Below, piece by piece: positions 34,285 through 43,698 of a stretch of DNA of 64,000 bases. The position numbers and the translations under genes are program-made. This stretch comes from Sporocytophaga myxococcoides (GTDB lineage: Bacteria; Bacteroidota; Bacteroidia; Cytophagales; Cytophagaceae), in contig NZ_BBLT01000006.1 in assembly GCF_000775915.1 (NCBI RefSeq), forward strand, positions 425,628 to 489,627, written 5' to 3'. How positions within the stretch are numbered: position 1 is the stretch's first letter; every line of letters starts with the position of its first letter. The notes under the pieces were generated by a model that was given only the letters and a program-made list of their open reading frames with translations, ran no database searches and was not told where the DNA came from.

Positions 34285-36597
34285 CTATTTAGAGATTATA
34301 AGCTTATCAGAATACACATTATTTTCTCCCACGATCTGAATAGTGTATATACCTGAAGGTAACAACTCCAGATCCAAAGTTCCATTATAAGTATCTGAAT
34401 GTTTATACACTTCTTTACTATATACAATAACTCCATTAACATTCATTAGCTTTATTTCGAAATATGATAAATCTAAAGATTTGATATCTAATTTTATCTT
34501 TCCATTTCCAGGATTCGGATAAATAGTAATGTTGTTCCCAATGAAATTCTTATATAGTCCTGTATTAGTTGCAGTGCTAAAGCTGATTTCATTTCCATAA
34601 GATGTGCCTATTCCATTAGTTGCATAAGCCCTCAAATAATATGTTACATTTGGAGTGAGGTTTTCCAATAGACTTGAAAAGGATCCTAAACCTGCTCCAA
34701 CTGTTGTTTTATTATCATTAATGGTCGGGTCAGGAGAAGTACTCCAGCAAAATCCTCTGGAAATAATAATGTTTCCTCCATCATCTGTAATATTCCCTTC
34801 TACATTCACACTAGTTTCTCCATCCTGTAAGACATGAGTTGTAACCACAGAAGGAAGTTCACCAGAAGGTTTAAGTATATGATTCAATTCTAAAACAAGA
34901 TTATTTTCACCTGCAATGTAACCTAAGCCATTATAAAAATAAACTGAATAAAGATTATCTAACAATGGAAGAGGATAAATTTCCCATGTTTCTCCACTAT
35001 CAAATGTAACCAGAACAGTGCCTGTGTTTCCAACGACATATCCTATTTCCTTATTCGCAAAATAAACAGAGTTCAGGTTAACAGTTGTTGGCACCTGAAC
35101 CTTATTCCATTGACTACCTCCGTTAGTTGTTGTTAGTAATGTTCCTGAATTTCCTACAACTACTCCTCTATTGGCATCTACAAAATAGATATCATTTAGA
35201 GTTGCTGAAACTCCGGTGGTTTGACCAACCCAGCTTATTCCATTAGTACATTTACTAATCTTTCCATTGGTACTAGCCATGTATCCTGTAGATGCATCAG
35301 GGAAAAAGATGGATCTTATACCACTTCCACCTGAAGTTACATATTGGACACTCCAGGAGGCTCCATAGTTTGAGGTTCTTCCAATCTGATAGCCTGTTTC
35401 ATGACCATAATATCCTGTTTGGGCATCTGTAAAGAAAATTGTTTGGGCATCTATTGTCTTAGATGAATTCCATGTTTTCCCTCCGTCAATAGTCTTATAT
35501 AAAATGTGAGAAGCAAGATAACCAGTATCCTTATCTATGAAAAACATATCCAGTATGTAACTTGAAACCGAATTTTTTGTCCACTTCTGTTCCCCTTTAT
35601 TTAATTTATATATATAGCTTCCTCTGGATACAAACACTGAACTATCAGGGGTTACATTTACATTAATAGAATTACCTTCCGGATTAGGTACATTCAGAGA
35701 AGTAATTTGCCCGAAAACAATCTCTGCCTTATCATTTTCCAAACGCAATAAATTTTTACATTCACTATCATATGCAAACGCTATTCCGTGTCCATACTTA
35801 ATTACATCAATGTTATTTATATCGTTAGGATTATTAAGTGAAGCCCAGTTTCTTCCTGCATCTGAAGTAGAAAAAAATCCTAAATTACGAGAAATACCAT
35901 AACCATTTAAAGAGTCCATAAACCATGCATCATCTATGGTAATAGGATTACCTTCACGTATCCAAGTAATTCCTCCGTCTCTTGTCCTGGAAACTCCAGA
36001 GGAAGTTCTAAAACCTATGTCCTTTGTTATAAAAACAGAATTGGAATAACTTCGAAATGTTGGTGTCCATGTTACACCTCCATCATAGGTATAACAGTTC
36101 CCGTTATAACCAAACAGTGGTTCTGGAAAAGTAAAATCTCCACATCCTTCGCATACACTTTTAAAAATCCAATTTAGGCCACCATCTTCAGTATAACTGA
36201 TGCTGGAACCTATAACCGCATTCCCCTTAAGTCCATTGAAATGAAGTTTATTAAAATATGCCAAACCTCCAATGTTCGTAGGAATAATATCCCAATTAAT
36301 TCCTCCATCAATTGTTTTTAAAAGAAGCCCTTCTTCTCCCCCAGCATAACCTGTTTTTGAATCAAAGAAAAACAAAGAATAAAAAGTTCTGAATTTAGGA
36401 TCATTATACACTACTTGCCATTTCCTCCCTGAATCAACTGACCGAAGAATACGGCCTTCTGTACCAACCATAAAGATTGTATCCTTGCTAGCAATAAAAA
36501 GATCCCTAATGATAGAACCTGAACTAAAATAACAAGTTTGGGCATAAACACCTTTTAATAAAAGGATACAAACAAAGAATAAAATAACCTTCCGCAT
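34285..36597 (-). CDS. T9SS-secreted Ycf48-like beta-propeller protein with Fn3
   Basis: 770 residues with signal peptide MRKVILFFVCILLLKGVYAQ. From about residue 25 to 560 there are many repeats of the Ycf48/BNR type: FFDSKTGYAGGEEGLLLKTI followed by DGGINW, YFVDANRGVVVGNSGTLLTT followed by TNGGSQW, and YFANKEIGYVVGNTGTVLVT. These build beta-propellers. Then come an Fn3-like domain (GFCWSTSPDPTINDNKTTVG, NVTYYLRAYATNGIGTSYGN, about 595-675) and a T9SS sorting domain (ITIYPNPGNGKIKLDIKSLD to KLIISK). Ycf48 itself assists photosystem II assembly; here the fold is reused in a secreted protein of unknown function. The 408-aa protein at 45370 is a smaller relative. Confidence 0.85.
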   Translation of the reverse strand: MRKVILFFVCILLLKGVYAQTCYFSSGSIIRDLFIASKDTIFMVGTEGRILRSVDSGRKWQVVYNDPKFRTFYSLFFFDSKTGYAGGEEGLLLKTIDGGINWDIIPTNIGGLAYFNKLHFNGLKGNAVIGSSISYTEDGGLNWIFKSVCEGCGDFTFPEPLFGYNGNCYTYDGGVTWTPTFRSYSNSVFITKDIGFRTSSGVSRTRDGGITWIREGNPITIDDAWFMDSLNGYGISRNLGFFSTSDAGRNWASLNNPNDINNIDVIKYGHGIAFAYDSECKNLLRLENDKAEIVFGQITSLNVPNPEGNSINVNVTPDSSVFVSRGSYIYKLNKGEQKWTKNSVSSYILDMFFIDKDTGYLASHILYKTIDGGKTWNSSKTIDAQTIFFTDAQTGYYGHETGYQIGRTSNYGASWSVQYVTSGGSGIRSIFFPDASTGYMASTNGKISKCTNGISWVGQTTGVSATLNDIYFVDANRGVVVGNSGTLLTTTNGGSQWNKVQVPTTVNLNSVYFANKEIGYVVGNTGTVLVTFDSGETWEIYPLPLLDNLYSVYFYNGLGYIAGENNLVLELNHILKPSGELPSVVTTHVLQDGETSVNVEGNITDDGGNIIISRGFCWSTSPDPTINDNKTTVGAGLGSFSSLLENLTPNVTYYLRAYATNGIGTSYGNEISFSTATNTGLYKNFIGNNITIYPNPGNGKIKLDIKSLDLSYFEIKLMNVNGVIVYSKEVYKHSDTYNGTLDLELLPSGIYTIQIVGENNVYSDKLIISK

Positions 36598-36865
36598 AAA
36601 CCTTTGATTTAAAAATATTACGATAATATAAATTCAAAAATAGCCCCAAATAAAACCTTTTAAAAATTATCTCCAAATTAATAATACATGAGGTCCATTT
36701 CTCCACTGTCTCTTTTCCATCATAATTTATCTTTTAACCTAAAACAACCTGATTGATGCAATCGCTCTAAGCTATGGCATCAATAATTCAAACCTCAAGG
36801 TGGTCAGGCATTTAAAGATAATGCATAGAAATATCATAAGCCCCAGTTCAGATTCTCATCAACAA

Positions 36866-38371
36866 CTAGAACCTATTAAGCTTTTCTCTTTCAGCTTTAA
36901 GCTTTAAGCTTTCTACTTTCAACTTTAAACTTTCAACTTTCGACTTTCTCCTCTTCTTAAAAAACAGCACAAGACCAATCACTACAACAATTAAATTGGC
37001 AAGAGCAGCAATCACAGTAATAACATCTCTTCCGGTTTTACCCAGTGAATCTGCAAAATGAAATTTATGAAGAAATGCAAAACTAAGTCCCTCGTAAAGA
37101 TCTTTATCTTCAATACGGACAGAAAGTTTACCGCTTGATGTTTCCACGTAGTAGCGCTCGTTTCCATTGCTATTGTACTGGACTTTCATGACAGGCAAAC
37201 GTTTGTTTACAAAGCCATACTCCCCACCGAAGCTATTGATTTTATTAATGGATACAATCGCATCCGTTTTATTGCTGCTATAGCTGTTGGCAAGAAAAGC
37301 AGCATATACCTCCTCACCATTGTTTAGTTCCTGCAATGTAGAAACGTTCAGGTAAACTGTTTTTACTTTATTTTCTTTATCAATAATGTTTGCCTGCCAG
37401 TACAAGGAAGTACCCATATTTACTACCGATAAATTACTCAACAATCCCAGTTCTTTAATTTTCGTAAAAAACTGAATACTATCCCAATGAAACCGTTGAA
37501 CTGGAACAGACGTTTTTATCAAAGATGCAGATCTGCTGTCTGGTTTTATTTTTTCAAATGCATGATATCCACCGCTGAAAGCAAACATCAAGGTGGTAAC
37601 GGAAACAAAGATAGAGGTGATCCTGTGAAGCCTTCTGGTTTTTGTGTAACTGTTCGAACGATCAGTAACCCTTACTTCATTGGAAATAAAATAAATATAG
37701 ATCCCGCTGATGGCTACAAATAAAGCAAGACCACATAAAACTACAATCACAACATATCTTAGGCTGCCCAAAGCCTCCAGAAAGCTCCAGCTGTGAAAGG
37801 CAGAGAAAAACCTGCTGAACCCATAACGCAGGTCATTCACTGCAAAAGCCATCCTGTCCCCGAATGTCTCCACAAAAATCCTCAACCCATCTTCACGCTG
37901 AAAAGAAACTTTATAAACAGGCAACAAACGGTTAATGAAAGGATATTCATCTCCGAACTCACGCACGAGTTGTGTATCCGTTATTGCAGTTTTTGTATCT
38001 CCAAGAAAATATTGAGAAAGCTGGATAGCATACTTCTGATCTCCGTCCACCAACAACTTTCCATCTTCAACATTAATGTAAACCGGAATATCTTTCTGAT
38101 CATGCAAAACCTGATAGTATACTTTACCATCAAGTGTTATAAGCCTGAAATTATCAATAGATTCAATTCCATTCATTGTAAGCGCTTCTGTAACGCTCAG
38201 GCGAACCTTATTCATATCAACAGGCAGAGCAGGCAAGGACTGATTCTTTATCCTGGGCTTAAAGGTACTCATGACAGGATGCAGAATACCGCTGAGGGTC
38301 CACATAAGCACAGGCACAGCAATTACGATGCTGATGCTTCTGTGCCACTTATAAATATTTTTTCGTATCAT
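36866..38371 (-). CDS. PepSY-domain inner-membrane protein, partner of the TonB receptor
   Basis: 501 residues. PepSY-associated TM helix family: HRSISIVIAVPVLMWTLSGI near the start, paired PepSY segments (GDEYPFINRLLPVYKVSFQR and EYGFVNKRLPVMKVQYNSNG), and helices near 205-230, 250-270 and 450-475. It probably acts as an inner-membrane component of iron or siderophore uptake, as in many TonB receptor/PepSY pairs; it starts 20 bp after the receptor stop. Oddly, the C-terminal tail, KSKVESLKLKVESLKLKAER then EKLNRF, is encoded by the intergenic AAGTTGAAAG-type repeat, so the repeat has been recruited into the coding region. Confidence 0.85.
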   Translation of the reverse strand: MIRKNIYKWHRSISIVIAVPVLMWTLSGILHPVMSTFKPRIKNQSLPALPVDMNKVRLSVTEALTMNGIESIDNFRLITLDGKVYYQVLHDQKDIPVYINVEDGKLLVDGDQKYAIQLSQYFLGDTKTAITDTQLVREFGDEYPFINRLLPVYKVSFQREDGLRIFVETFGDRMAFAVNDLRYGFSRFFSAFHSWSFLEALGSLRYVVIVVLCGLALFVAISGIYIYFISNEVRVTDRSNSYTKTRRLHRITSIFVSVTTLMFAFSGGYHAFEKIKPDSRSASLIKTSVPVQRFHWDSIQFFTKIKELGLLSNLSVVNMGTSLYWQANIIDKENKVKTVYLNVSTLQELNNGEEVYAAFLANSYSSNKTDAIVSINKINSFGGEYGFVNKRLPVMKVQYNSNGNERYYVETSSGKLSVRIEDKDLYEGLSFAFLHKFHFADSLGKTGRDVITVIAALANLIVVVIGLVLFFKKRRKSKVESLKLKVESLKLKAEREKLNRF

Positions 38372-38391
38372 CTCAGTGTGACTTAGGTTCG

Positions 38392-40773
38392 TTATTTTTT
38401 GCCGGTAAAGTTGTATTGAATGCCTATTACAAATGATCTCGGAGCTGCAGGGGTATAGGTTGTTCTGTCAGCTGCGTTATTACCTCTGGTAGCCGCATGC
38501 GCATAAAGTTCATCTGTAAGATTCAGAATATTTACAAAGCCTTCAATGCCCTTGTATTCATATCCCACTCTGAAGTTTAATACACTCACTCCTTCCATGC
38601 CCAGAAAGGTTTTGTCCTGGTATCTTGCAGTATTTGACTGATTCTGATACCATGTACTTATCCGCTGCCATTCAAGTGAGGTCCTGAATCCTTTCAGATA
38701 TCTTTGTGGTTTATAGGTAATTTCGCTATTACCAATCCAGGCTGGAGCAGAGGGCATGATCTTTCCCCCTGCATCCCTGAACTCATCCGTTGACTTGCTG
38801 CTGATAAGGAATTCTTCAAATCTATGTACAGAATAACTTCCTCCTGCACGCAGGGTCAATGACTTGCAAGGCCGAAAGGTAATCGATCCTTCTAAACCTT
38901 GATGAAATGTTTTTCCTGCACTTGCATAGTCTGTTGAATTATCCGGCATTCTTATACTCAGCAATTCATTTTTACCCCACATCGTATAGAATGCCCAGTC
39001 AATATAAACAACATTGTTCAGCAGTCCTGCCCAGCCTCCGATTTCTGCATTGTCGAACTTTGCAGGTTTTAAATCATAATAAAACTGATTGGGATCTCCT
39101 GTTGCTACATTGGGACGCCTTCTGAAAATGGAGGCCAGGCTGGGTGGAGAAAAGCCCTGGCTATAGTTTAAATATACTCCTGTGTTCTTTACAAGTACAT
39201 AAGTGGCTCCTACTTTACCGGTTAACTGATCATATAACTTCGAACCTTTTGACTGATCCAGATTATTCTGGTAATCAAAAGACATACGGTCATACCGCAG
39301 GCCAGCCGTAAGTTTAACCTTTTTAACAGGACTGGTCACAAGCTGAAAATACCCTGCTGAATTCAGTAGGTCTGTACTGTAATCTGCCAACTTCAGGTCG
39401 GGTCTTTCTTTTAATAATTTGTATTTCTCTACAGATTTATGATCAGGTCTGAGTTGTGCCTCCAGATCTATCTGGTGAGCTGAATAGGTCGTCGGTGAAT
39501 AATCCAGATAGATGCCTGTTGTCAATCGGGTATCCCAGAAACCAAATTGTTTGGTATGTTGGGCAAGAAGTCCAAAGCTCTTGAAGATGCTCTCGTTTAT
39601 TTCTCCTGTTGCAGTTGCGCTGCCAGATTTCCAGCGGATTCCGTAAGAGGGATTTTGTCCTATTAAATTGTCCCGGAAAAAGCCGGATATCGTTGTCTGG
39701 TTGTTTTTATTCCAGCTATGTTCCAGCGTCAGCTTAGATCTCAGTGAATAGACTTCTCTGTAGGTAAAATTTGAGGTACTGGTATAAGCTCTGTTATAAA
39801 AAGCAATGCTGTCGACACTTCCGCTCATATCGCTGTGATATTTGTTATAGGAGGTGGTCAGATAGAGCCTTGTTTTTTCGGTAAAAAGATAATCGAGACG
39901 AATGTTAAAAGAATGTTTGTTAAAGTCTGAAAAGGCCTGCCATCCGTTGTTCTGGAAAGCATAAAATCCTCCGGCATAGATTCCGAGCCTTTTGGTGATC
40001 ATGCCTCCTGCTCCGTACTGGACTCTTCTGTATCCATAGTTGTTGGCCTGAATTCCGATCTTTGCTGTGGGCACAGCTGTTGGCTTCTGCGTTATAAAAT
40101 TAATCGCTCCACCTACTGCCTCCGGACCATATAAGGACGATACCGGTCCTTTTACTACTTCCACATTACTGATGGCAAAGATGTTCATTTCTATCAAACC
40201 ATTGTGATTGAACAGCCCCATTGGCCGTAGCGGTAATCCGTCTTCCATATACAGGAAATAAGAAGAGGTCCCCATGGGCTGACGGATAGACATACCATGC
40301 TGTTCATTGTTGAGATTTTGCATTACCACTCCCGGCACCTTACTGATGATCTCTGTCAGCAAGACTGGCTTGGTATCATTGATTACTTCCTGCGAAATTT
40401 TACTGATCGCGATAGGTGCTTCCGATCTAAGACTGGCTTCCCTGTTAGCAGTTACGATAACTTCCTGCATATCAGTCGCTGAAACTTTTAGAGCAACTGT
40501 AATCTTTTTGTTTTGCTGGGGTTTTACATATTTATCTTCATACCCGAGTGACCGGATCAGAAGGCTGTCCGGGCGATCTGAAAGTTTAAGTATAAATGTT
40601 CCGCTGCCATCTGTAGTAGTTACATTGACGGAATCTGCAATAATCAGGGCCCCAGGAAGGCTTTCTTTGGTCTGTGAATCAAACACCTTACCCTCCACTA
40701 TATATTGCGCCCATGAAGAACTGCTGCTTATTAAAAGATATAGAATTAATATAAACTTACAACTCAGTTTCAT
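38392..40773 (-). CDS. TonB-dependent receptor
   Basis: 793 residues with a signal peptide (CKFILILYLLISSSSSWAQ), an N-terminal carboxypeptidase-regulatory-like domain (YIVEGKVFDSQTKESLPGAL), a TonB-box-like region (TDMQEVIVTANREAS), a plug (LTEIISKVPGVVMQNLNNEQ, FLYMEDGLPLRPMGLFNHNG, NVEVVKGPVSSLYGPEAVGG) and a 22-strand barrel with a final aromatic strand (RSFVIGIQYNFTGKK). Its close relatives import ferric siderophores or other metals; the substrate is not evident. The downstream PepSY gene and the upstream small Cys protein suggest metal or iron uptake. Confidence 0.9.
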   Translation of the reverse strand: MKLSCKFILILYLLISSSSSWAQYIVEGKVFDSQTKESLPGALIIADSVNVTTTDGSGTFILKLSDRPDSLLIRSLGYEDKYVKPQQNKKITVALKVSATDMQEVIVTANREASLRSEAPIAISKISQEVINDTKPVLLTEIISKVPGVVMQNLNNEQHGMSIRQPMGTSSYFLYMEDGLPLRPMGLFNHNGLIEMNIFAISNVEVVKGPVSSLYGPEAVGGAINFITQKPTAVPTAKIGIQANNYGYRRVQYGAGGMITKRLGIYAGGFYAFQNNGWQAFSDFNKHSFNIRLDYLFTEKTRLYLTTSYNKYHSDMSGSVDSIAFYNRAYTSTSNFTYREVYSLRSKLTLEHSWNKNNQTTISGFFRDNLIGQNPSYGIRWKSGSATATGEINESIFKSFGLLAQHTKQFGFWDTRLTTGIYLDYSPTTYSAHQIDLEAQLRPDHKSVEKYKLLKERPDLKLADYSTDLLNSAGYFQLVTSPVKKVKLTAGLRYDRMSFDYQNNLDQSKGSKLYDQLTGKVGATYVLVKNTGVYLNYSQGFSPPSLASIFRRRPNVATGDPNQFYYDLKPAKFDNAEIGGWAGLLNNVVYIDWAFYTMWGKNELLSIRMPDNSTDYASAGKTFHQGLEGSITFRPCKSLTLRAGGSYSVHRFEEFLISSKSTDEFRDAGGKIMPSAPAWIGNSEITYKPQRYLKGFRTSLEWQRISTWYQNQSNTARYQDKTFLGMEGVSVLNFRVGYEYKGIEGFVNILNLTDELYAHAATRGNNAADRTTYTPAAPRSFVIGIQYNFTGKK

Positions 40774-41121
40774 AAATTTGATTGATTGTTAAAATCAACC
40801 GGACAGGAAACTGTTGATATCTGACTCTTCTCACGACAATTTGAATAGCAGAATATCGGCAGGATTCAGGTCCGGATTTTTTTTATTATATTGAAATTGA
40901 ACTGTCCGTGAAATACGGAACTTTGAGAAACCTTTGATCTGTAGTTCTGCTCAGCAGATATTTTTTATAAACAGCAATAAATCATATGCACAAGTACCAC
41001 AAGCATTCCAGATCGTTGTTTTATGATGATAGAAAGCGTGTAGCGTTTTTCCAGATGTTTATACATCAAGAAATGGGCTATCCAAAGTGATAAATGCTGT
41101 TAAAACAGAGTGGTTTTCTCC
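40774..41121. other. promoter spacer of the TonB receptor gene
   Basis: No gene seen. It must hold the promoter of the leftward TonB receptor; I could not pick a convincing Fur-type palindrome by eye. Confidence 0.35.
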
Positions 41122-41550
41122 TTAGCTGTTCTGCCGTGGAGGATGAAAGAATGAAAAATGAAACTGAAGGTGGCTTTCCTTTTTATAAGGAAGAAAATCA
41201 AATGAGGAGATCTGAATTAAATTGAAATGAACCGGAAAGGTTGTTTCAATGAATTGAATTTCAGAAGATACCTTGTCGGAACTTAAAGTGTTTGTTTTTT
41301 TACTTTCGGTATCTAACTGCTTTTTGAGATAACACTTTCCCTGGCAATCATTACTGGCTTGATCCTTCTTCACACAAAGGGTTTTGGCAATGATATCCCT
41401 GTTTCCTTCGAAAGAAGCAACGATCATGAACTTACTGAAATTATGCAGTAATATTCCGATAATGGCCGCTATAAGTAATAGTTGTTTCAAATCTTCCAAA
41501 AGATGCGCAAATATAACCCTGAAAAGAACAAGTACAATTATATGTTTCAC
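41122..41550 (-). CDS. small Cys-motif protein near the TonB receptor
   Basis: 142 residues, N-terminal hydrophobic helix (LLLIAAIIGILLHNFSKFMI) and a Cys cluster, Cys59, Cys69 and Cys73, in KTLCVKKDQASNDCQGKCYLKKQL. This pattern (LCxxK ... CxGKCxLxK) recurs in small proteins encoded beside metal-related TonB receptors in Bacteroidota; function unknown. The start is uncertain, since a shorter form beginning near the hydrophobic helix is possible. Confidence 0.6.
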   Translation of the reverse strand: MKHIIVLVLFRVIFAHLLEDLKQLLLIAAIIGILLHNFSKFMIVASFEGNRDIIAKTLCVKKDQASNDCQGKCYLKKQLDTESKKTNTLSSDKVSSEIQFIETTFPVHFNLIQISSFDFLPYKKESHLQFHFSFFHPPRQNS

Positions 41551-41643
41551 AAAATTTGAAACCGGGCTTGACTGTTTATGTTATTACCAATTCAAAATAA
41601 ATTACTTAGGCATTTTCCCTTCTTCTCAATTTTGAATCGGAAT

Positions 41644-41952
41644 TTATGGGATCAGACTTTTTTCTTCATATAGGTTTGCGGCAACTTTATATCTGCTGAA
41701 TGCCAGAAAAAACAGACCGCTTTGTTCCAGCTCAAACACTCTCTCATTAATTCTATTGATACCAATGCTGTCTGTAGCAGTTATATTCAGAGATTTGTCA
41801 AGATTAAGGGTATCGGAACCTTTTTTACTACTGTCAGCAATAACCGCTGTTACGAAACTGTCCTTGATGGATATTCCTTCTGCATGCTCCTTTTCTTTTA
41901 CATTACAACCTTCTAAATAAAAGAAAAGCATTGTGACAAGTACTTTCTCCAT
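41644..41952 (-). CDS. possible small lipoprotein
   Basis: 102 residues with MEKVLVTMLFFYLEGCNVKE, a short hydrophobic start and a possible lipobox ending in Cys16. The rest is charged, with no recognised domain (ITATDSIGINRINERVFELE). No homologue known to me. The signal is shorter than usual, so protein status is moderate. Confidence 0.4.
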   Translation of the reverse strand: MEKVLVTMLFFYLEGCNVKEKEHAEGISIKDSFVTAVIADSSKKGSDTLNLDKSLNITATDSIGINRINERVFELEQSGLFFLAFSRYKVAANLYEEKSLIP

Positions 41953-42064
41953 TATAACTCAATTATATACTTTTTACTTAATAACCGTCTAAAGACATAG
42001 TTTTCAAATAAAAAGTAAGTAAAGAAATACTAACTATTTATATAATGTTTCTGTTTTTTACAGT

Positions 42065-42769
42065 CTATAAAGACAAAGGTAGAAAGTAATATCCCCGGAT
42101 AGGTTTCCCTAAAAACATTGCAGGTGTCCATTTCTTATCATTTTTAAATAACTTTTTCAATAGCACATTTAACTCGTTCGTTTCTGGTAGTTGCTTCATA
42201 TTAAATTGCCCCTCAAACACAAGTATGTCAGCAACATTTCCTTTTTCATCTATATCAAAGCAAACAAGCTTATGAGGATATTCCTCAAATGGCTTTTTCT
42301 GAGCTTTTAAATAAATGAATTGCCTTAATGAATCTTCAGACAATGGATAGCGAACATCCTTAAACCCCTGTCCTATACTATCCAGACTATCCGAAATCTT
42401 AATCTGTGCTTCCAAAAAGCCTTTACCAAACTTTTGCTCAATCGCCCAGATCATATAGTCATCAAAACAATCGCTGCAGAGTATAATACACCCAGAGCAA
42501 TAACTATAGTCATAAATACTATACTTGCTTTTAAGCCAGAATACATATGTATCGGTAACTGGAAACTCATGCTTATATTGAGGCAAGCATATAGAATCTT
42601 TTCTGACAAGATTTTCTGCCATATCCAGATAATAGCTACAAATACGCTCGCTAAATAGATTAGAGGATTTATTCTTAACATTTTGAAAAATGGAGTCTTT
42701 TACAGCTTGCTGTCCGAATGCAGCACTAAAGCTAAACAATAACCATATTGTAAAGGGCCACTTTTTCAT
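42065..42769 (-). CDS. secreted protein with a TonB-C-like end
   Basis: Start chosen at 42769 (MKKWPFTIWLLFSFSAAFGQ, a good signal peptide) rather than 42793. 234 residues. Cys cluster YCSGCIILCSDCFDDYMIWA in the middle. The last 70 residues, KLVCFDIDEKGNVADILVFE ... LLKKLFKNDKKWTPAMFLGK PIRGYYFLPLSL, follow the TonB C-terminal pattern (F-x-V/I-D-x-x-G-x-V, W-x-P-A-x-x-x-G-K-P, final LP). In other proteins this domain contacts outer-membrane receptors; here it stands without the usual TonB membrane anchor and proline-rich linker. Family otherwise unknown. Confidence 0.55.
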   Translation of the reverse strand: MKKWPFTIWLLFSFSAAFGQQAVKDSIFQNVKNKSSNLFSERICSYYLDMAENLVRKDSICLPQYKHEFPVTDTYVFWLKSKYSIYDYSYCSGCIILCSDCFDDYMIWAIEQKFGKGFLEAQIKISDSLDSIGQGFKDVRYPLSEDSLRQFIYLKAQKKPFEEYPHKLVCFDIDEKGNVADILVFEGQFNMKQLPETNELNVLLKKLFKNDKKWTPAMFLGKPIRGYYFLPLSL

Positions 42770-42808
42770 TTTCAAATTACTAAGTTTTATCATAAAACTA
42801 ATACCCCC

Positions 42809-43507
42809 CTATTTCAAAGTCCCGAATAACCTATCCCAAACCTTGGTATAAAATCCGAAATTGTGCTGCTCATGCTGATGATGACCCACATGAAAGCCTG
42901 TATTGGCAAGCCATTGCAAACATTCATGATGTTTAAGTGCTGCCGGAACAAATTCTTTACGGAGATGTCCGATAATGCCCATTGCAACATTCAATACCAG
43001 ATAAATCACTACAGCATAAATAGAAAAATCCACTGCAAACAATAACAGCAGCCAGAGCGATCCGAAACCCAGTACTTCTATCGGATGCAGAACAAACAAT
43101 GAAATAGCCGTTGGTGTATCGTAAGCATGATGCAGGTCATGATACCGGTATACAAAACTCAGTTGATGTATGACCCGGTGAAACACATACATCAGCAGAT
43201 CCATGGCAAAGATCAATACCACAAAATCAATTACAATACTTAAAAGACTGGATTCTAAATGGAAAACAATAAAGCCGTATTTAAAAAGCAGATACCCGGT
43301 CAGCGTAACAAGAGTGTTAAAGAAAATAGTAGAACAAGTCCAGTAAATTTCTTTTAAGCTGATAAGGCGTTTCATCTCAGGCAGCAAACCATCCAATGCA
43401 AAGCCAAGCAGCACGGCTACCAAGGCAATGGCAGCATTTTCCAGTAAGAACAGGAGGAATAAGAAAACAAGATCTAAACGCTCTAAATATGCAAAAAATG
43501 CCTGCAT
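42809..43507 (-). CDS. sterol desaturase/fatty acid hydroxylase-family membrane enzyme
   Basis: 232 residues with four or more helices and the diiron His boxes: HRVIH at 110-114, HDLHH at 123-127 and HVGHH at 206-210, plus a following HEQHNFGFY. Such enzymes hydroxylate or desaturate lipids using di-iron and O2. The substrate is not evident; roles in ornithine or sphingolipid-like lipids of Bacteroidota are possible. 16 bp of downstream gap precede the TonB-C-like gene start region. Confidence 0.88.
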   Translation of the reverse strand: MQAFFAYLERLDLVFLFLLFLLENAAIALVAVLLGFALDGLLPEMKRLISLKEIYWTCSTIFFNTLVTLTGYLLFKYGFIVFHLESSLLSIVIDFVVLIFAMDLLMYVFHRVIHQLSFVYRYHDLHHAYDTPTAISLFVLHPIEVLGFGSLWLLLLFAVDFSIYAVVIYLVLNVAMGIIGHLRKEFVPAALKHHECLQWLANTGFHVGHHQHEQHNFGFYTKVWDRLFGTLK

Positions 43508-43592
43508 GTAGTAATTTTTTAACTACAAATTATTATTTTTTTCCAACATCTCTAACCCTCTTCTTCTTGTCAAAAACATAAAACTATTTAAC

Positions 43593-43665
43593 TACTTAAT
43601 ACTTAAGACTTACCACTTAAAACTTCTCCCACTACTTAAAACTTACCACTTATAACTTAAAACTT
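43593..43665. repeat. low-complexity ACTTAAAACTTACCACTTA repeat
   Basis: Degenerate tandem pieces of ACTTACCACTTAAAACTT between the hydroxylase and metallo-hydrolase promoters. Related to the AAGTTGAAAG type at 327 and inside the PepSY gene end. Confidence 0.45.
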
Positions 43666-43698
43666 TTTATGTTCTTCATTTTTCACTAACTTTCAGTA

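Noticed and set aside
40307..40792. 161-codon + strand frame
   Set aside because: Antisense shadow of the TonB receptor plug region.
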